This document shows positions 36,192 through 45,549 of a stretch of 64,000 nt of DNA, piece by piece. Source of the stretch: Candidatus Kaistia colombiensis (lineage in GTDB: Bacteria > Pseudomonadota > Alphaproteobacteria > Rhizobiales > Kaistiaceae); contig CP119318.1 in assembly GCA_029203105.1 (NCBI GenBank), positions 263,001 to 327,000 of the forward strand. Reading direction: 5' to 3'. How positions within the stretch are numbered: the first letter of the stretch is position 1; every line of letters starts with the position of its first letter. The position numbers were made by a program, and so were the translations under genes. The notes beneath the pieces are model-generated. The model ran no database searches. It was not told the DNA's origin and saw nothing but the letters and a program-made list of their open reading frames with translations.

Positions 36192-37040
36192 CTAGGCGGA
36201 GCGCCAGCCGTCACGGATGAGGGTGAAGCCGTCGCTGTAGACTTCCGCGTTAGAAGGGAAGAGATCGCGCCAGATCCGCGTCGCCGCCGCCAGCAGCGGC
36301 ATCGATCGGCCGAATGCCTCGATGGTGATCCAGCCGTCATAGTCGGCCTGCTTCAGCGCCTTGAAGGTACTGGCGAAATCGATATGGCCCTTGCCGGGCG
36401 TGCCGCGATCGTTCTCGGAGACATGCACATGCGCCAGATGCGGCGCGATGGCAGCGACGGCGGCGATCGGGTCCTTCTCCTCGATATTGGCGTGGAAGGT
36501 ATCGTACATGCCAGCAACATTCGGGTGAGCGACCTCGGCCAGATAGCTGTTGAGGTCGGACATCGTGTTGACGAAGTAGCATTCGAAGCGGTTGACCGCC
36601 TCCAGCACCAGAGTGATGCCCCGCTCACGCGCCATCTCACCGGCGGCGCGATGGAAGGCGATGGCCCGCGCCCGTTCGGCCGCCGTCGGCGCATCGCCGG
36701 AAAAATGACCGAGCGTCGAATGCAGCGGGCCGCCGACAACCTTGGCGCCCAGCGCCGCAGAACAATCGAGGATCCACGCCATATGGGCGCGCGCGGCCTC
36801 CTGCTGCGCCGGTTCGGCGCCGATCGGATTCATCTCGGTCGCGGGGAAAAGCGCGATCACAGTGCGATCGAGGCCGAGGCGGTCGAGTTCGCGACCGAGT
36901 TCGGCATAGTGTTCCGACGTCCCTTCGAAGATCGGAATCTCGACGCCGTCATAGCCGCAGCGTTTCAGGTCCTCGAGAATGGGCCAATGCCGCGGTTCGA
37001 CATGCGCCGTCCAGAGCAGGAGATTGAAGCCGATCTTCAT
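36192..37040 (-). CDS. Sugar isomerase/epimerase, TIM barrel
   Basis: A 282-residue xylose-isomerase-like barrel, similar in layout to D-tagatose/D-psicose 3-epimerases. Expected metal ligands lie in LVLEAVNRFECY, MYDTFHANIEEKD, AHVHVSENDRGTPG and ITIEAFGR. It would interconvert ketoses or related sugars in the cytoplasm. It lies between the binding-protein gene and the dehydratase gene in the GntR-linked operon, so it likely acts early in that pathway. Confidence 0.83.
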   Translation of the reverse strand: MKIGFNLLLWTAHVEPRHWPILEDLKRCGYDGVEIPIFEGTSEHYAELGRELDRLGLDRTVIALFPATEMNPIGAEPAQQEAARAHMAWILDCSAALGAKVVGGPLHSTLGHFSGDAPTAAERARAIAFHRAAGEMARERGITLVLEAVNRFECYFVNTMSDLNSYLAEVAHPNVAGMYDTFHANIEEKDPIAAVAAIAPHLAHVHVSENDRGTPGKGHIDFASTFKALKQADYDGWITIEAFGRSMPLLAAATRIWRDLFPSNAEVYSDGFTLIRDGWRSA

Positions 37041-37144
37041 CGCGGTCGTCCTGGTTCAAATCATGTGGACCGGCAGCACGAGGTCGCGCTCGCTGCGCCG
37101 GAAGTGGCCGGTGGGCCAGATGGCTGGTCCACCGGCCGTATGCA

Positions 37145-38155
37145 TCAGTTTGCCGGCGGGACCGGCGGAGCCGAACCCTGCGGTAGCGGCTGGTTCAGCC
37201 ACTCCGTGACCATTTCCGGCTTGGCATCCCACGGAACCGCATCGCCAAGATTGTCCTTGGTGATCAGCTGGCTGGGCGCCTCGTAGAACTGGCCGGGCTT
37301 CACCGAGCCGTCGATGACACCGAGCAGCAGGCGGAGCGCATGGACCGAGGCGATCGACGGCGGGTTGCTGCCGGTCAGGGTCATCTGACCCTTCTCGATA
37401 AGATCGACGCCGTAGGGGGCGCCGTTATTGCCGCCGACCAGGATCTGGCCGGTCTTGCCGGCGCGCTCGATGGCGATCGCGACACCGACAGCCATGTCGT
37501 CATTGGCGGCATAGATCGCCTTGACGTCGGGATGACCGGCAATGATCTGCGACGCTGCATCCATCGCCTTCTGGCGGTCCCAGTCCGCGGCGAGATCGGC
37601 GACGCCGACAGCCTTGGAGCCGGACTTCGCGATGCCGTTCTTGAACGACTGCACGAAGGCTTCCGCGTCGCCGCGGCCGAGCTTGCCGGTCACGGTGGCA
37701 TATTCGCCTTCCGGCAGCAGCTTGCCGATCGCCTCGCCGACGGGCTCGCCGAAGGTGTAGAGGTTGATCTGCATGATGCCGGCCGAATCCGCGAGGATCG
37801 ACGGATCGTAGCCATACTGGAAGAAGATCGGCACGCCGGCCTTCTTCGCCTGGGCGATGGCGGCCTTTTCCGACGACAGCGACACGGCGTAGATCAGGAT
37901 GCCGTCGACGCCCTTGGTGATCGCGTCCTGGACGTTGGCGAGTTCCTGGGTCGGGTCGTTATTCGCCGAATAGGTGATCAGCTTGACGCCGAGCTTGTCG
38001 GCGGCGGCCTGGGCCGCGTTCATGCCGAACTGGTAGTAGGGATCGGGACCGCCGCGCATGAAGGCGATGGTCTTTTCGGCCGCCTGCGACAGGCTCGGCA
38101 CCATGAAGGCGGTTCCCAGCGCCAGTAGCGCGAGGGCTCTCCTCGTGATCGTCAT
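37145..38155 (-). CDS. CUT2 sugar ABC importer, periplasmic binding protein
   Basis: A 336-residue ribose-type binding protein. ATG 38155 follows GGAGGAG. The signal peptide MTITRRALALLALGTAFMV ends near LSQAAEKT. The mature fold has TIAFMRGGPDPYYQFGMNA and QELANVQDAITKGVDGILIYA, and the hinge-lobe motif DVKAIYAANDDMAVGVAIAIE. The C-terminus is unusually proline-rich (PLPQGSAPPVPPAN). It is followed in transcription by catabolic genes and preceded by its permease and ATPase. Confidence 0.87.
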   Translation of the reverse strand: MTITRRALALLALGTAFMVPSLSQAAEKTIAFMRGGPDPYYQFGMNAAQAAADKLGVKLITYSANNDPTQELANVQDAITKGVDGILIYAVSLSSEKAAIAQAKKAGVPIFFQYGYDPSILADSAGIMQINLYTFGEPVGEAIGKLLPEGEYATVTGKLGRGDAEAFVQSFKNGIAKSGSKAVGVADLAADWDRQKAMDAASQIIAGHPDVKAIYAANDDMAVGVAIAIERAGKTGQILVGGNNGAPYGVDLIEKGQMTLTGSNPPSIASVHALRLLLGVIDGSVKPGQFYEAPSQLITKDNLGDAVPWDAKPEMVTEWLNQPLPQGSAPPVPPAN

Positions 38156-38198
38156 TGCTCGTCTCCTCCGTTGCAATGTCTTTGAAGCGGCGTGCCGG

Positions 38199-39170
38199 TT
38201 AGGCTTTTTTCTGCAGCAGGACCGCCGCCGTTATGATCAATCCCAGAACGGCGCTCTGGAAATTCGCACCGACACCGAGAAGGTTCATGCTGTTGCTCAC
38301 CAGCCCGAGCAGCAGCACGCCGCCCAGCGTGCCGATGACCGTTCCGCGCCCGCCGATCAGCGGCGTGCCGCCAATGACGACCGCCGCGATGGCGCGGAGC
38401 TCATAGCCGGTGCCCATGCTGGGCAGGCCTGAATCGAGAATGCCGGTGAGGATGACGCCGGCGACGCCGACGAAGACTCCGCTCAGCGCATAGAGCGCGA
38501 TCTTGATACGGCGAACCGGAATGCCGGAGAGCCGCGCCGCTTCCTCATTGCCGCCGATGGCGAAGGCATAGCGGCCGAGCGTGGTAAAGCGCAGGACCAG
38601 GAACATCACGAGGACCGACGCGAACATGGCATAGACCGGCCATGGCACGCCGAGGAAATCGCCGAGGCCGAAGACGTCGAACAGCTTGCCGGTGCCGTTG
38701 ATCGGGCTACCGCCCGACATGATGATGGCGACGCCCTGCAGGAAGGTCATCGTGCCGAGCGTGATGATGAAGGGCGTGGCGCGGTTGGTGGCGACCAGCA
38801 TGCCGTTGATGGCACCGATGACCGTGCCGGATACCACGCCGGCAAGAATGCCGAGCGTCACCGAGCCGGTATGCATGATGGTGAGCGCCGTGGCGAGGCC
38901 GGCGACGGAAAGCGCAGCACCAACCGCGAGATCGAGGCCGCCGGCGATCAACAGAATGGTCTGGCCCGAGGCGACAATGCCGAGCGCCGATACCTGGAAC
39001 AGGATGTTCATCAGGTTGTTGACGGACAGGAAGCGCGGATTGCCGATCGCCGTGACCACCACGATCAGCAGCAGGACGATCAGAAGCGTGTAGCGGCCGA
39101 GATCCTGTCCGCGGAGCGCGCCGGACTTTCGGACGACTGGCTTGGCAGCGGTTGCGGCGGAAGAAGTCAT
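38199..39170 (-). CDS. CUT2 sugar ABC importer, permease (RbsC-like)
   Basis: A 323-residue BPD_transp_2 permease with about ten hydrophobic segments. The motifs are GQTILLIAGGLDLAVGAALSV, GGNEEAARLSGIPVRRIKI and GGTPLIGGRGTVIGTLGG. It shares its start base with the end of the ATPase gene, so translation is coupled. A single permease gene implies a homodimer. Confidence 0.88.
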   Translation of the reverse strand: MTSSAATAAKPVVRKSGALRGQDLGRYTLLIVLLLIVVVTAIGNPRFLSVNNLMNILFQVSALGIVASGQTILLIAGGLDLAVGAALSVAGLATALTIMHTGSVTLGILAGVVSGTVIGAINGMLVATNRATPFIITLGTMTFLQGVAIIMSGGSPINGTGKLFDVFGLGDFLGVPWPVYAMFASVLVMFLVLRFTTLGRYAFAIGGNEEAARLSGIPVRRIKIALYALSGVFVGVAGVILTGILDSGLPSMGTGYELRAIAAVVIGGTPLIGGRGTVIGTLGGVLLLGLVSNSMNLLGVGANFQSAVLGLIITAAVLLQKKA

Positions 39171-40690
39171 CAGTTCACGCTCCGGGCGCTTTGGGTTTGG
39201 ATGGCCACGAGCAATTGCTGCGGATCGAGGCCTTCGGGCGACAGCTCCTGCTCGATCCGGCCAGCGCGCAGGACGAGGATGCGGTCGGCGAGTGCAATCA
39301 GTTCCTCGAGATCGGTCGAGACGAACACGACCGTCGCGCCCCTGTCGGCGAGCCTGCGCAAATGGTCGTGGATCTGGCGCTGCGACTCGACATCGACGCC
39401 CTGCGTCGGCTCCTCCAGCACGAACAGCTTGCCGTCCGCGAAGATGGCGCGGCCGAGCAGAGCCTTGCGCTGGTTGCCGCCGCTCAGGAAACGCACCTCG
39501 CGGCTGGGTGCGCGCGGGTTGAGATCGAGCCGTTCCGACATCTCCGTCGCGACGCCAGTCTCCTTCGAAAGCTTGAGCCAGCCCATCTTCGACAGCGACT
39601 TCAGCGCCGCGAGCGAGATGTTCTTGGCAATCGACAGGCTCATGACGAGGCCGCGGCCGCGCATGTCCTCGGGAATGAAGAGCACGCCGCGAGCGATCGC
39701 CTCGCGGACGGCGCGCGGCGCATAGGATTGGCCGCCCAACATCATGCGGCCCGCGACATCGCGATGGTCGAGCCCGCCGATCACGGCCGCCAGCGCATTG
39801 GCGCCACCGCCGATCAGCCCGGTCACCCCGACGATTTCGCCCTTGCCGACCTGGAGCGAGACATTGTCGAGGCCGCCCTGGCTGGAGACGCCCTCGAGGA
39901 TCAGGAACGGATCGGCTCGAAGGCGTTCGCTGCGATGCGTCTCGACCGCGTCGAGCGTGCGCCCGACGATCATCGAGATCAGCCCGTCCTTGTCGGCGCT
40001 CTTGCCCTCGACCACCGCGACCTTGCGGCCGTTGCGGAGGATGGTGATGCGGTCCGAGATCGCCAGCACCTCGTCGAGATGATGCGACACATAGACGATC
40101 GCCATGCCCTGGCGGGCGAGATCGCGGATCAGCCGGAACAGGAACTCCGCCTGCGCCTTGTTGAGCGCCGCCGTCGGCTCGTCGAGCAGCAGCACATGCG
40201 CCTTTTCACGCACCGCCTTGGCGATCGCGACCTGCTGGCGGTCGGCGATGTCGAGATCGCCCAGGCGCTGGTTGACCGGCAGGTCGAGCCCGAGCCGGGC
40301 CAGAAGTTCGGTCGCCCGCGCCGCCATCGCCTTATCGTCGAGAATGCCGAAGCCCTTGCGGGGCTCGGCGCCAAGGAAGATGTTGGCCGCGACCGAGAGA
40401 TCGAGATGCAGTTCGGGATTCTGGTAGACGATGGCGATGCCCGCCGCGCGTCCCTCGGCCGGATTGAGCGCCTTGAACGCGGTGCCGCCAACGATGATCT
40501 GGCCGCTGTCGGGCGGCTGGGCGCCCGACAGGATCTTCATGAAGGTGGACTTGCCGGCGCCGTTCTTGCCGACCAGGCCATGCACCTCGCCGCGCGCAAC
40601 CTCGAAGTCGACATCGTCCAGCGCCCGTTGACCGAGAAAGCTCTTGGTCACGGACCGCACCTGGATCGCGGGGGGTGTTGCGGAATTCAT
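39170..40690 (-). CDS. CUT2 sugar ABC importer, duplicated ATPase (RbsA-like)
   Basis: A tandem ATPase of 506 residues. The first half has GKNGAGKST, a degenerate signature (LDIADRQQVAIAKA) and LLLDEPTAALN. The second half lacks Walker A (GLIGGGANALA) but has LSGGNQRKALLGRA and LFVLEEPTQGVD. I took ATG 40690 (MNSATPPAIQVRSVTKSF); the open frame upstream overlaps the oxidoreductase gene and is not coding in this frame. Confidence 0.9.
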   Translation of the reverse strand: MNSATPPAIQVRSVTKSFLGQRALDDVDFEVARGEVHGLVGKNGAGKSTFMKILSGAQPPDSGQIIVGGTAFKALNPAEGRAAGIAIVYQNPELHLDLSVAANIFLGAEPRKGFGILDDKAMAARATELLARLGLDLPVNQRLGDLDIADRQQVAIAKAVREKAHVLLLDEPTAALNKAQAEFLFRLIRDLARQGMAIVYVSHHLDEVLAISDRITILRNGRKVAVVEGKSADKDGLISMIVGRTLDAVETHRSERLRADPFLILEGVSSQGGLDNVSLQVGKGEIVGVTGLIGGGANALAAVIGGLDHRDVAGRMMLGGQSYAPRAVREAIARGVLFIPEDMRGRGLVMSLSIAKNISLAALKSLSKMGWLKLSKETGVATEMSERLDLNPRAPSREVRFLSGGNQRKALLGRAIFADGKLFVLEEPTQGVDVESQRQIHDHLRRLADRGATVVFVSTDLEELIALADRILVLRAGRIEQELSPEGLDPQQLLVAIQTQSARSVN

Positions 40691-40704
40691 CGCCGTGATG
40701 CCGC

Positions 40705-41847
<1,143 letters not shown>

Positions 41848-41867
41848 CTTGAGGATCCCCGAAGCCG

Positions 41868-42920
41868 TTATTCGCGCCAGCCGTGGGCGTCGCGCACCTT
41901 GATCATCGCGCCCAGAACGTCGTTCCAGGTCTGCTGCGCCGTCATCACGGAGTTCGGGAACATGCAGCCGTCCCAGGCGATGTGGCGCATCTTGCGGGTC
42001 AGCTTGCCGCTGTCGTCGCGCAGCCAGTAGCCAGCATGCTTGGTGACATCGAGCCGGCCATTCGGGTCGGTGACCTGAACATGGCGGCCGGTCTTCTCGT
42101 GGTCGCCGGAGCCGAAAACCGTACCGTCATTCTGGGCGACGTGGAAATCATAGGTCCAGGGGCGCAGCGCCTCGGCGACCTGCTTGTAGGCCGCGTCGAG
42201 GACCGAGCGATCCTGCCAGTCATAGCCTTCGGGAAGCAGGCGATCCCTCTCGGCGTTGTAACCGAGGGTGAAGAGCATCGAATGCGCCATGTCGGCCTGG
42301 TAGCCGACGATTCCGGGCATGCCGACTTCCTCGAGCAGGCGGACATTCTCGCGCCAGGACTGCATGCCGCCCCAGCAGATCTCGCCCTCTGCGACGAGAA
42401 ACTCGCCATGATCCTGTGCCGCCTTGCCAGCCTCGCGGAACGTCTCGGCGATGATCCTGGTATTGCCGACGGGATCCTTGTCCCAGTCGCCGACGCCGGT
42501 CGAGGAATCGATCCGGATGCCGCCGGTCGGCCGGATGCCGAGCTCGCGCATCTGCTCGCCGATCGCGGCGGCCTTGCGGACCTGCGAGACGAAGCGCTTG
42601 CGATCATCGGCCGAGCCCATGGCCGAGCCGCCACCGGCGCCGGCCCAGATCGGCGCCACGAACGAGCCGACCTTCAGGCCGTAGCTCGCAATGTGGTCGA
42701 CCATGCGCTTGACCTGGTCCTTGTCGCTGTCGATCGACAGATGCGGATCGGCCAGCCAGAGATCGATGCCATCGAATTTCTGTCCGTCGACTTCCGCCTT
42801 GGCGGTCAGCTCCAACAGGGTATCCAGCGGAATGACGGGCTCGCCGCCCTCCCCGCCCTTGCCGACGACGCCCGGCCACGCGGCGTTGTGCAGCTTCGGA
42901 AAGTTGTTCTGATCCGCCAT
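41868..42920 (-). CDS. Sugar phosphate isomerase/epimerase family protein, TIM barrel
   Basis: A 350-residue xylose-isomerase-like barrel, longer than the epimerase at 36192. ATG 42920 follows AGGGAGG. Conserved acidic and histidine positions lie in FDGIDLWLADPHLSID, EFLVAEGEICWGGM, YQADMAHSMLF and TYDFHVAQNDGTVFG. It opens the operon directly downstream of the GntR-type site at 43121. I cannot name the substrate. Confidence 0.83.
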   Translation of the reverse strand: MADQNNFPKLHNAAWPGVVGKGGEGGEPVIPLDTLLELTAKAEVDGQKFDGIDLWLADPHLSIDSDKDQVKRMVDHIASYGLKVGSFVAPIWAGAGGGSAMGSADDRKRFVSQVRKAAAIGEQMRELGIRPTGGIRIDSSTGVGDWDKDPVGNTRIIAETFREAGKAAQDHGEFLVAEGEICWGGMQSWRENVRLLEEVGMPGIVGYQADMAHSMLFTLGYNAERDRLLPEGYDWQDRSVLDAAYKQVAEALRPWTYDFHVAQNDGTVFGSGDHEKTGRHVQVTDPNGRLDVTKHAGYWLRDDSGKLTRKMRHIAWDGCMFPNSVMTAQQTWNDVLGAMIKVRDAHGWRE

Positions 42921-43120
42921 GTCGTTCTTCCTCCCTATCGGCCCGCCGATCCCGTGGCAGGCCCCGTTCTGCATGCGGGGGAAGCGACCGGGTCGCTGTT
43001 CGGGCGCAAGTCTCCGCCGGCAGTCCATCCGGACTCCGTACCGATTGCGCCACGCCGCGAGGTCTCCTCCCCTGCGCGCATCGACCGCCTCCTCCGTTGG
43101 TCGAAACGCAACGGCACTTT

Positions 43121-43138
43121 CTGTTATATTAGTGTAAC
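43121..43138 (+). promoter_or_regulatory. GntR candidate operator, operon side
   Basis: CTGTTATATTAGTGTAAC. The first 13 bases recur exactly in inverted orientation at 43321-43333. GTTA and TAAC also form short inverted ends. It is about 200 bp upstream of the first operon gene. Confidence 0.65.
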
Positions 43139-43320
43139 GTGTCAAGCGGCCTTCAACGCCAAGTTGGAGGCGAAGCTGTGGATTCAATTCATGACTGTGG
43201 TAGTAGGGATTTATCTGCCATATCGTTGATAAGGATCAACTTCTTGCAGCTTATAATGCAAAGGCCAGGGACCGCTGGCACGCATTCCCCGAGGCGGCCC
43301 GGCTTGCGCCGATGCACCAG

Positions 43321-43336
43321 ACTAATATAACAGTAA
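43321..43336 (-). promoter_or_regulatory. GntR candidate operator, regulator side
   Basis: ACTAATATAACAG on the plus strand, the exact inverse of 43121-43133, extended to ACTAATATAACAGTAA. It lies about 105 bp upstream of the preferred gntR start, fitting autoregulation. Confidence 0.65.
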
Positions 43337-43441
43337 TGCGAAACGGGGCGCGTGGCCGCGAAAATGGCGCGGTCCGGCCCGATAGGCGGAACCGGCCAGG
43401 CTCGGCCGACGCCGGTGATTTTCAGGGAAAGGTCTGAGCGG

Positions 43442-44146
43442 GTGGCCGAAGCGGCATTACTGCAATTGCAGCTGGTCAACCTCGACCGCAAATCGCCGCT
43501 GCGCGACCAGATCTATCAGATCGTCCGCACGCTGATCATCATCGGCCAGCTGCGACCGGGCCAATCCGTCAACGAAGTCGAGATCGCCGAGCAGCTCGGT
43601 GTCTCGCGCACCCCGGTGCGCGAGGCGGTCAAGCGGCTGAGCGACGAGGGCCTGATCAATGTCTACGCGCAGACCGGCACCTTCGTCGCCGGCATCTCGC
43701 GCGACGCGCTCGAGGAAGCCTATGTGATCCGCAACGCGCTCGAGGTCGAGAGCGTGCGCCGCGCGGCGGCGAAGATCCGCAAGGTTCATCTCGAAGCGCT
43801 CGAAGACATCATCGGCCAGCACCAGACCGCGATCGGCCGCAAGCGCTACACCGATGCGATCCGCCTCGACGACCAGTTCCATCGCTATATCGCCGAGATC
43901 AACAATCTCTCGATGCTGTGGCGAGCCGTCGACATCTCCAAGGCGCAGATGGATCGCGGGCGCTATCTGGCGCTACCCAGGCCCGGCTCGGGCGAGACGA
44001 CCATCGCCCAGCACCAGGCGATCCTGACCGCGCTGGCCGAGGGGGACGAGCAGAAGGCGATGGAGGCGATGCGGGTGCATCTCGACACTTCGCTTCGCAA
44101 CACGCTCAGCCTGCTCGGCGACCTGCTGGAGCCGGTCGAACGGTAG
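43442..44146 (+). CDS. GntR family regulator (FCD subfamily), sugar operon
   Basis: A 234-residue regulator. I prefer GTG 43442 because GGGAAAGG lies at the right distance; the frame is open to a GTG at 43352, which would place the start only a few bases after the operator. The winged helix is SPLRDQIYQIVRTLIIIGQL, EIAEQLGVSRTPVREAVKRL and GTFVAGI. The FCD domain has DDQFHRYIAEINN and QHQAILTALAEGD with metal-binding residues. It is divergent from the eight-gene operon and probably represses it until a pathway sugar or acid binds. Confidence 0.87.
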   Translation: MAEAALLQLQLVNLDRKSPLRDQIYQIVRTLIIIGQLRPGQSVNEVEIAEQLGVSRTPVREAVKRLSDEGLINVYAQTGTFVAGISRDALEEAYVIRNALEVESVRRAAAKIRKVHLEALEDIIGQHQTAIGRKRYTDAIRLDDQFHRYIAEINNLSMLWRAVDISKAQMDRGRYLALPRPGSGETTIAQHQAILTALAEGDEQKAMEAMRVHLDTSLRNTLSLLGDLLEPVER

Positions 44147-44197
44147 GGTCCGGAGTCAATTGGGGATGGGGCTCCCGATCGGGGGAGCCCCGATCGT

Positions 44198-44863
44198 TCA
44201 GAGCACCACGACCTTGGAGCCGTCCGGAACCCGGCTGTAGAGGTCGATGACGTCCTGGTTCATCATGCGGATGCAGCCGGAGGAAACCGCTTCGCCGATC
44301 GACCAGGGCTGGTTGGTGCCGTGGATGCGATAGAGCGTGTCCTTGCCGTCCTTGAACAGGTAGAGCGCGCGCGCGCCGAGCGGGTTTTCCGGACCGCCCT
44401 CCATGCCGCCCGCCCATTGCTGGTTGATCTCCGGCGAACGGGCGATCATGTCGCTCGTCGGCGTCCAGCGCGGCCACTGGCGCTTGTACTGGACGTTGGC
44501 GGTGCCGGCGAATTCGAGCCCCGCCTTGCCGACTCCGACGCCATAGCGCAGCGCCGTGCCGCCCTCCTGGACCAGATAGAGATACTTGTCTTGCGGATCG
44601 ACGATGATGGTGCCCGGCGGCTGGTCGGTCGGGTACTCGACCTGCGTGCGGATGTTGCGCGGCTTCAGCTTCTGCAGCGAGACGGCCGGCACCGGGAATT
44701 TGTCGGTCTCGATCGCCGCGTAGTGGCGGGCGACCTGCGGATCGACGGCCGGCGCGAACGTCGTCGAGGCATCCGGCCCCGTCGAGGCGCAGGCGGCGAG
44801 CGCGAGGGGCATCAGGAAGGCGACCGCCATTCGCCGGGTGGAGCGCGTCGGGGCAGAGGACAT
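44198..44863 (-). CDS. L,D-transpeptidase (YkuD domain), lipoprotein
   Basis: A 221-residue predicted lipoprotein (LALAACAS lipobox). The YkuD catalytic domain covers residues about 75-220. HGTNQPW and SSGCIRM carry the catalytic histidine and cysteine. Such enzymes form 3-3 peptidoglycan cross-links or attach proteins to peptidoglycan. I chose ATG 44863 for its compact signal; a GTG at 44920 overlaps the preceding stop (GTGA) and would add 19 residues. It is the last gene of the dsbD/dsbA-like unit, which may keep the catalytic cysteine reduced. Confidence 0.85.
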   Translation of the reverse strand: MSSAPTRSTRRMAVAFLMPLALAACASTGPDASTTFAPAVDPQVARHYAAIETDKFPVPAVSLQKLKPRNIRTQVEYPTDQPPGTIIVDPQDKYLYLVQEGGTALRYGVGVGKAGLEFAGTANVQYKRQWPRWTPTSDMIARSPEINQQWAGGMEGGPENPLGARALYLFKDGKDTLYRIHGTNQPWSIGEAVSSGCIRMMNQDVIDLYSRVPDGSKVVVL

Positions 44864-44916
44864 CTTGGCGGAAGTTCCGGTTCGGGAAGGCAGAAGGGGC
44901 GAATGAGCGGGCAGGA

Positions 44917-45549
44917 TCACTTGGCCGTCTGCCGGCGCCGCGCCTCGGCGACCGCCTCCTTGAAGCCCCGGTAGTCGAGCGTCGAGGTGCGGAACGAGCC
45001 GATCAGATAGGTCGGCGTGCCGTTCATGCCGAGCCCCAGGGCCTGCGCGTGATTGCGCTGCATCAGCGCCGAGATCTTCTGGCCATGCGACGTGAGATCC
45101 GCCTGCAGACGGTTCATGTCGACGCCCGAGGCCTTGATCGCCTCGAGCATGGCGTCACCGGAACTGCGCCGACCCGAGATCCCCATCAGCGCGTTATGCG
45201 CGGTTTCGTACTTGCCCTGATACTTGGCCGCAAGCGCGAACTGCGCGCCCTGGACCGACGCTTCCGTCAGGATCGGCCAGTCCTTGTAGACGAGCCGGAT
45301 CTTGCCGTCTTCCTTGACGACGCGCGCCAGGTCGGCGGCCGAAGTCTTGCAGTAAGGGCAGTTGTAGTCGAAGAAAGCGACGATCGTGACATCGCCCTTG
45401 GGATTGCCGCCGGTCGGCGCCTCGGGATCGTGCAGCACCGCATTCACGTCCACGGCCTTCGCCATGGCGGGGCGGGTGCCGGCGAGGACGAAGGCGGAGG
45501 AGCCGGCGAGGCCGGCGGCAGCGAGGCCGAGGAAAAATCGACGGTTCAT
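44917..45549 (-). CDS. DsbA/DsbG-like periplasmic thiol-disulfide protein
   Basis: A 210-residue thioredoxin-fold protein with signal MNRRFFLGLAAAGLAGSSAF. The active site is C64-P-Y-C67 (FFDYNCPYCKTS) and the cis-proline is in MNGTPTYLIG. ATG 45549 overlaps the dsbD stop (ATGA) and follows GGAG, so it is favoured over ATG 45561. A CPYC active site with a DsbD partner suggests a reductant-fed protein, possibly an isomerase or a reductase of cell-wall enzymes. Confidence 0.88.
   Translation of the reverse strand: MNRRFFLGLAAAGLAGSSAFVLAGTRPAMAKAVDVNAVLHDPEAPTGGNPKGDVTIVAFFDYNCPYCKTSAADLARVVKEDGKIRLVYKDWPILTEASVQGAQFALAAKYQGKYETAHNALMGISGRRSSGDAMLEAIKASGVDMNRLQADLTSHGQKISALMQRNHAQALGLGMNGTPTYLIGSFRTSTLDYRGFKEAVAEARRRQTAK

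Larger units (their letters stand above)
42921..43441. other. Divergent promoter region of sugar operon and gntR
   Basis: About 520 bp with no convincing gene. It holds the two inverted copies of a 13-bp operator (43121, 43321) and, between them, GTTGAT-AAGG-ATCAAC (43225-43240) and TTGCA...TGCAA (about 43244-43261). It is AT-rich and looks fully regulatory. Confidence 0.55.

Noticed and set aside
33880..36195. A 771-codon open frame on the plus strand
   Set aside because: It is antisense to fucU and the UxaA-type gene, which have clear family motifs. Composition is that of a shadow frame.
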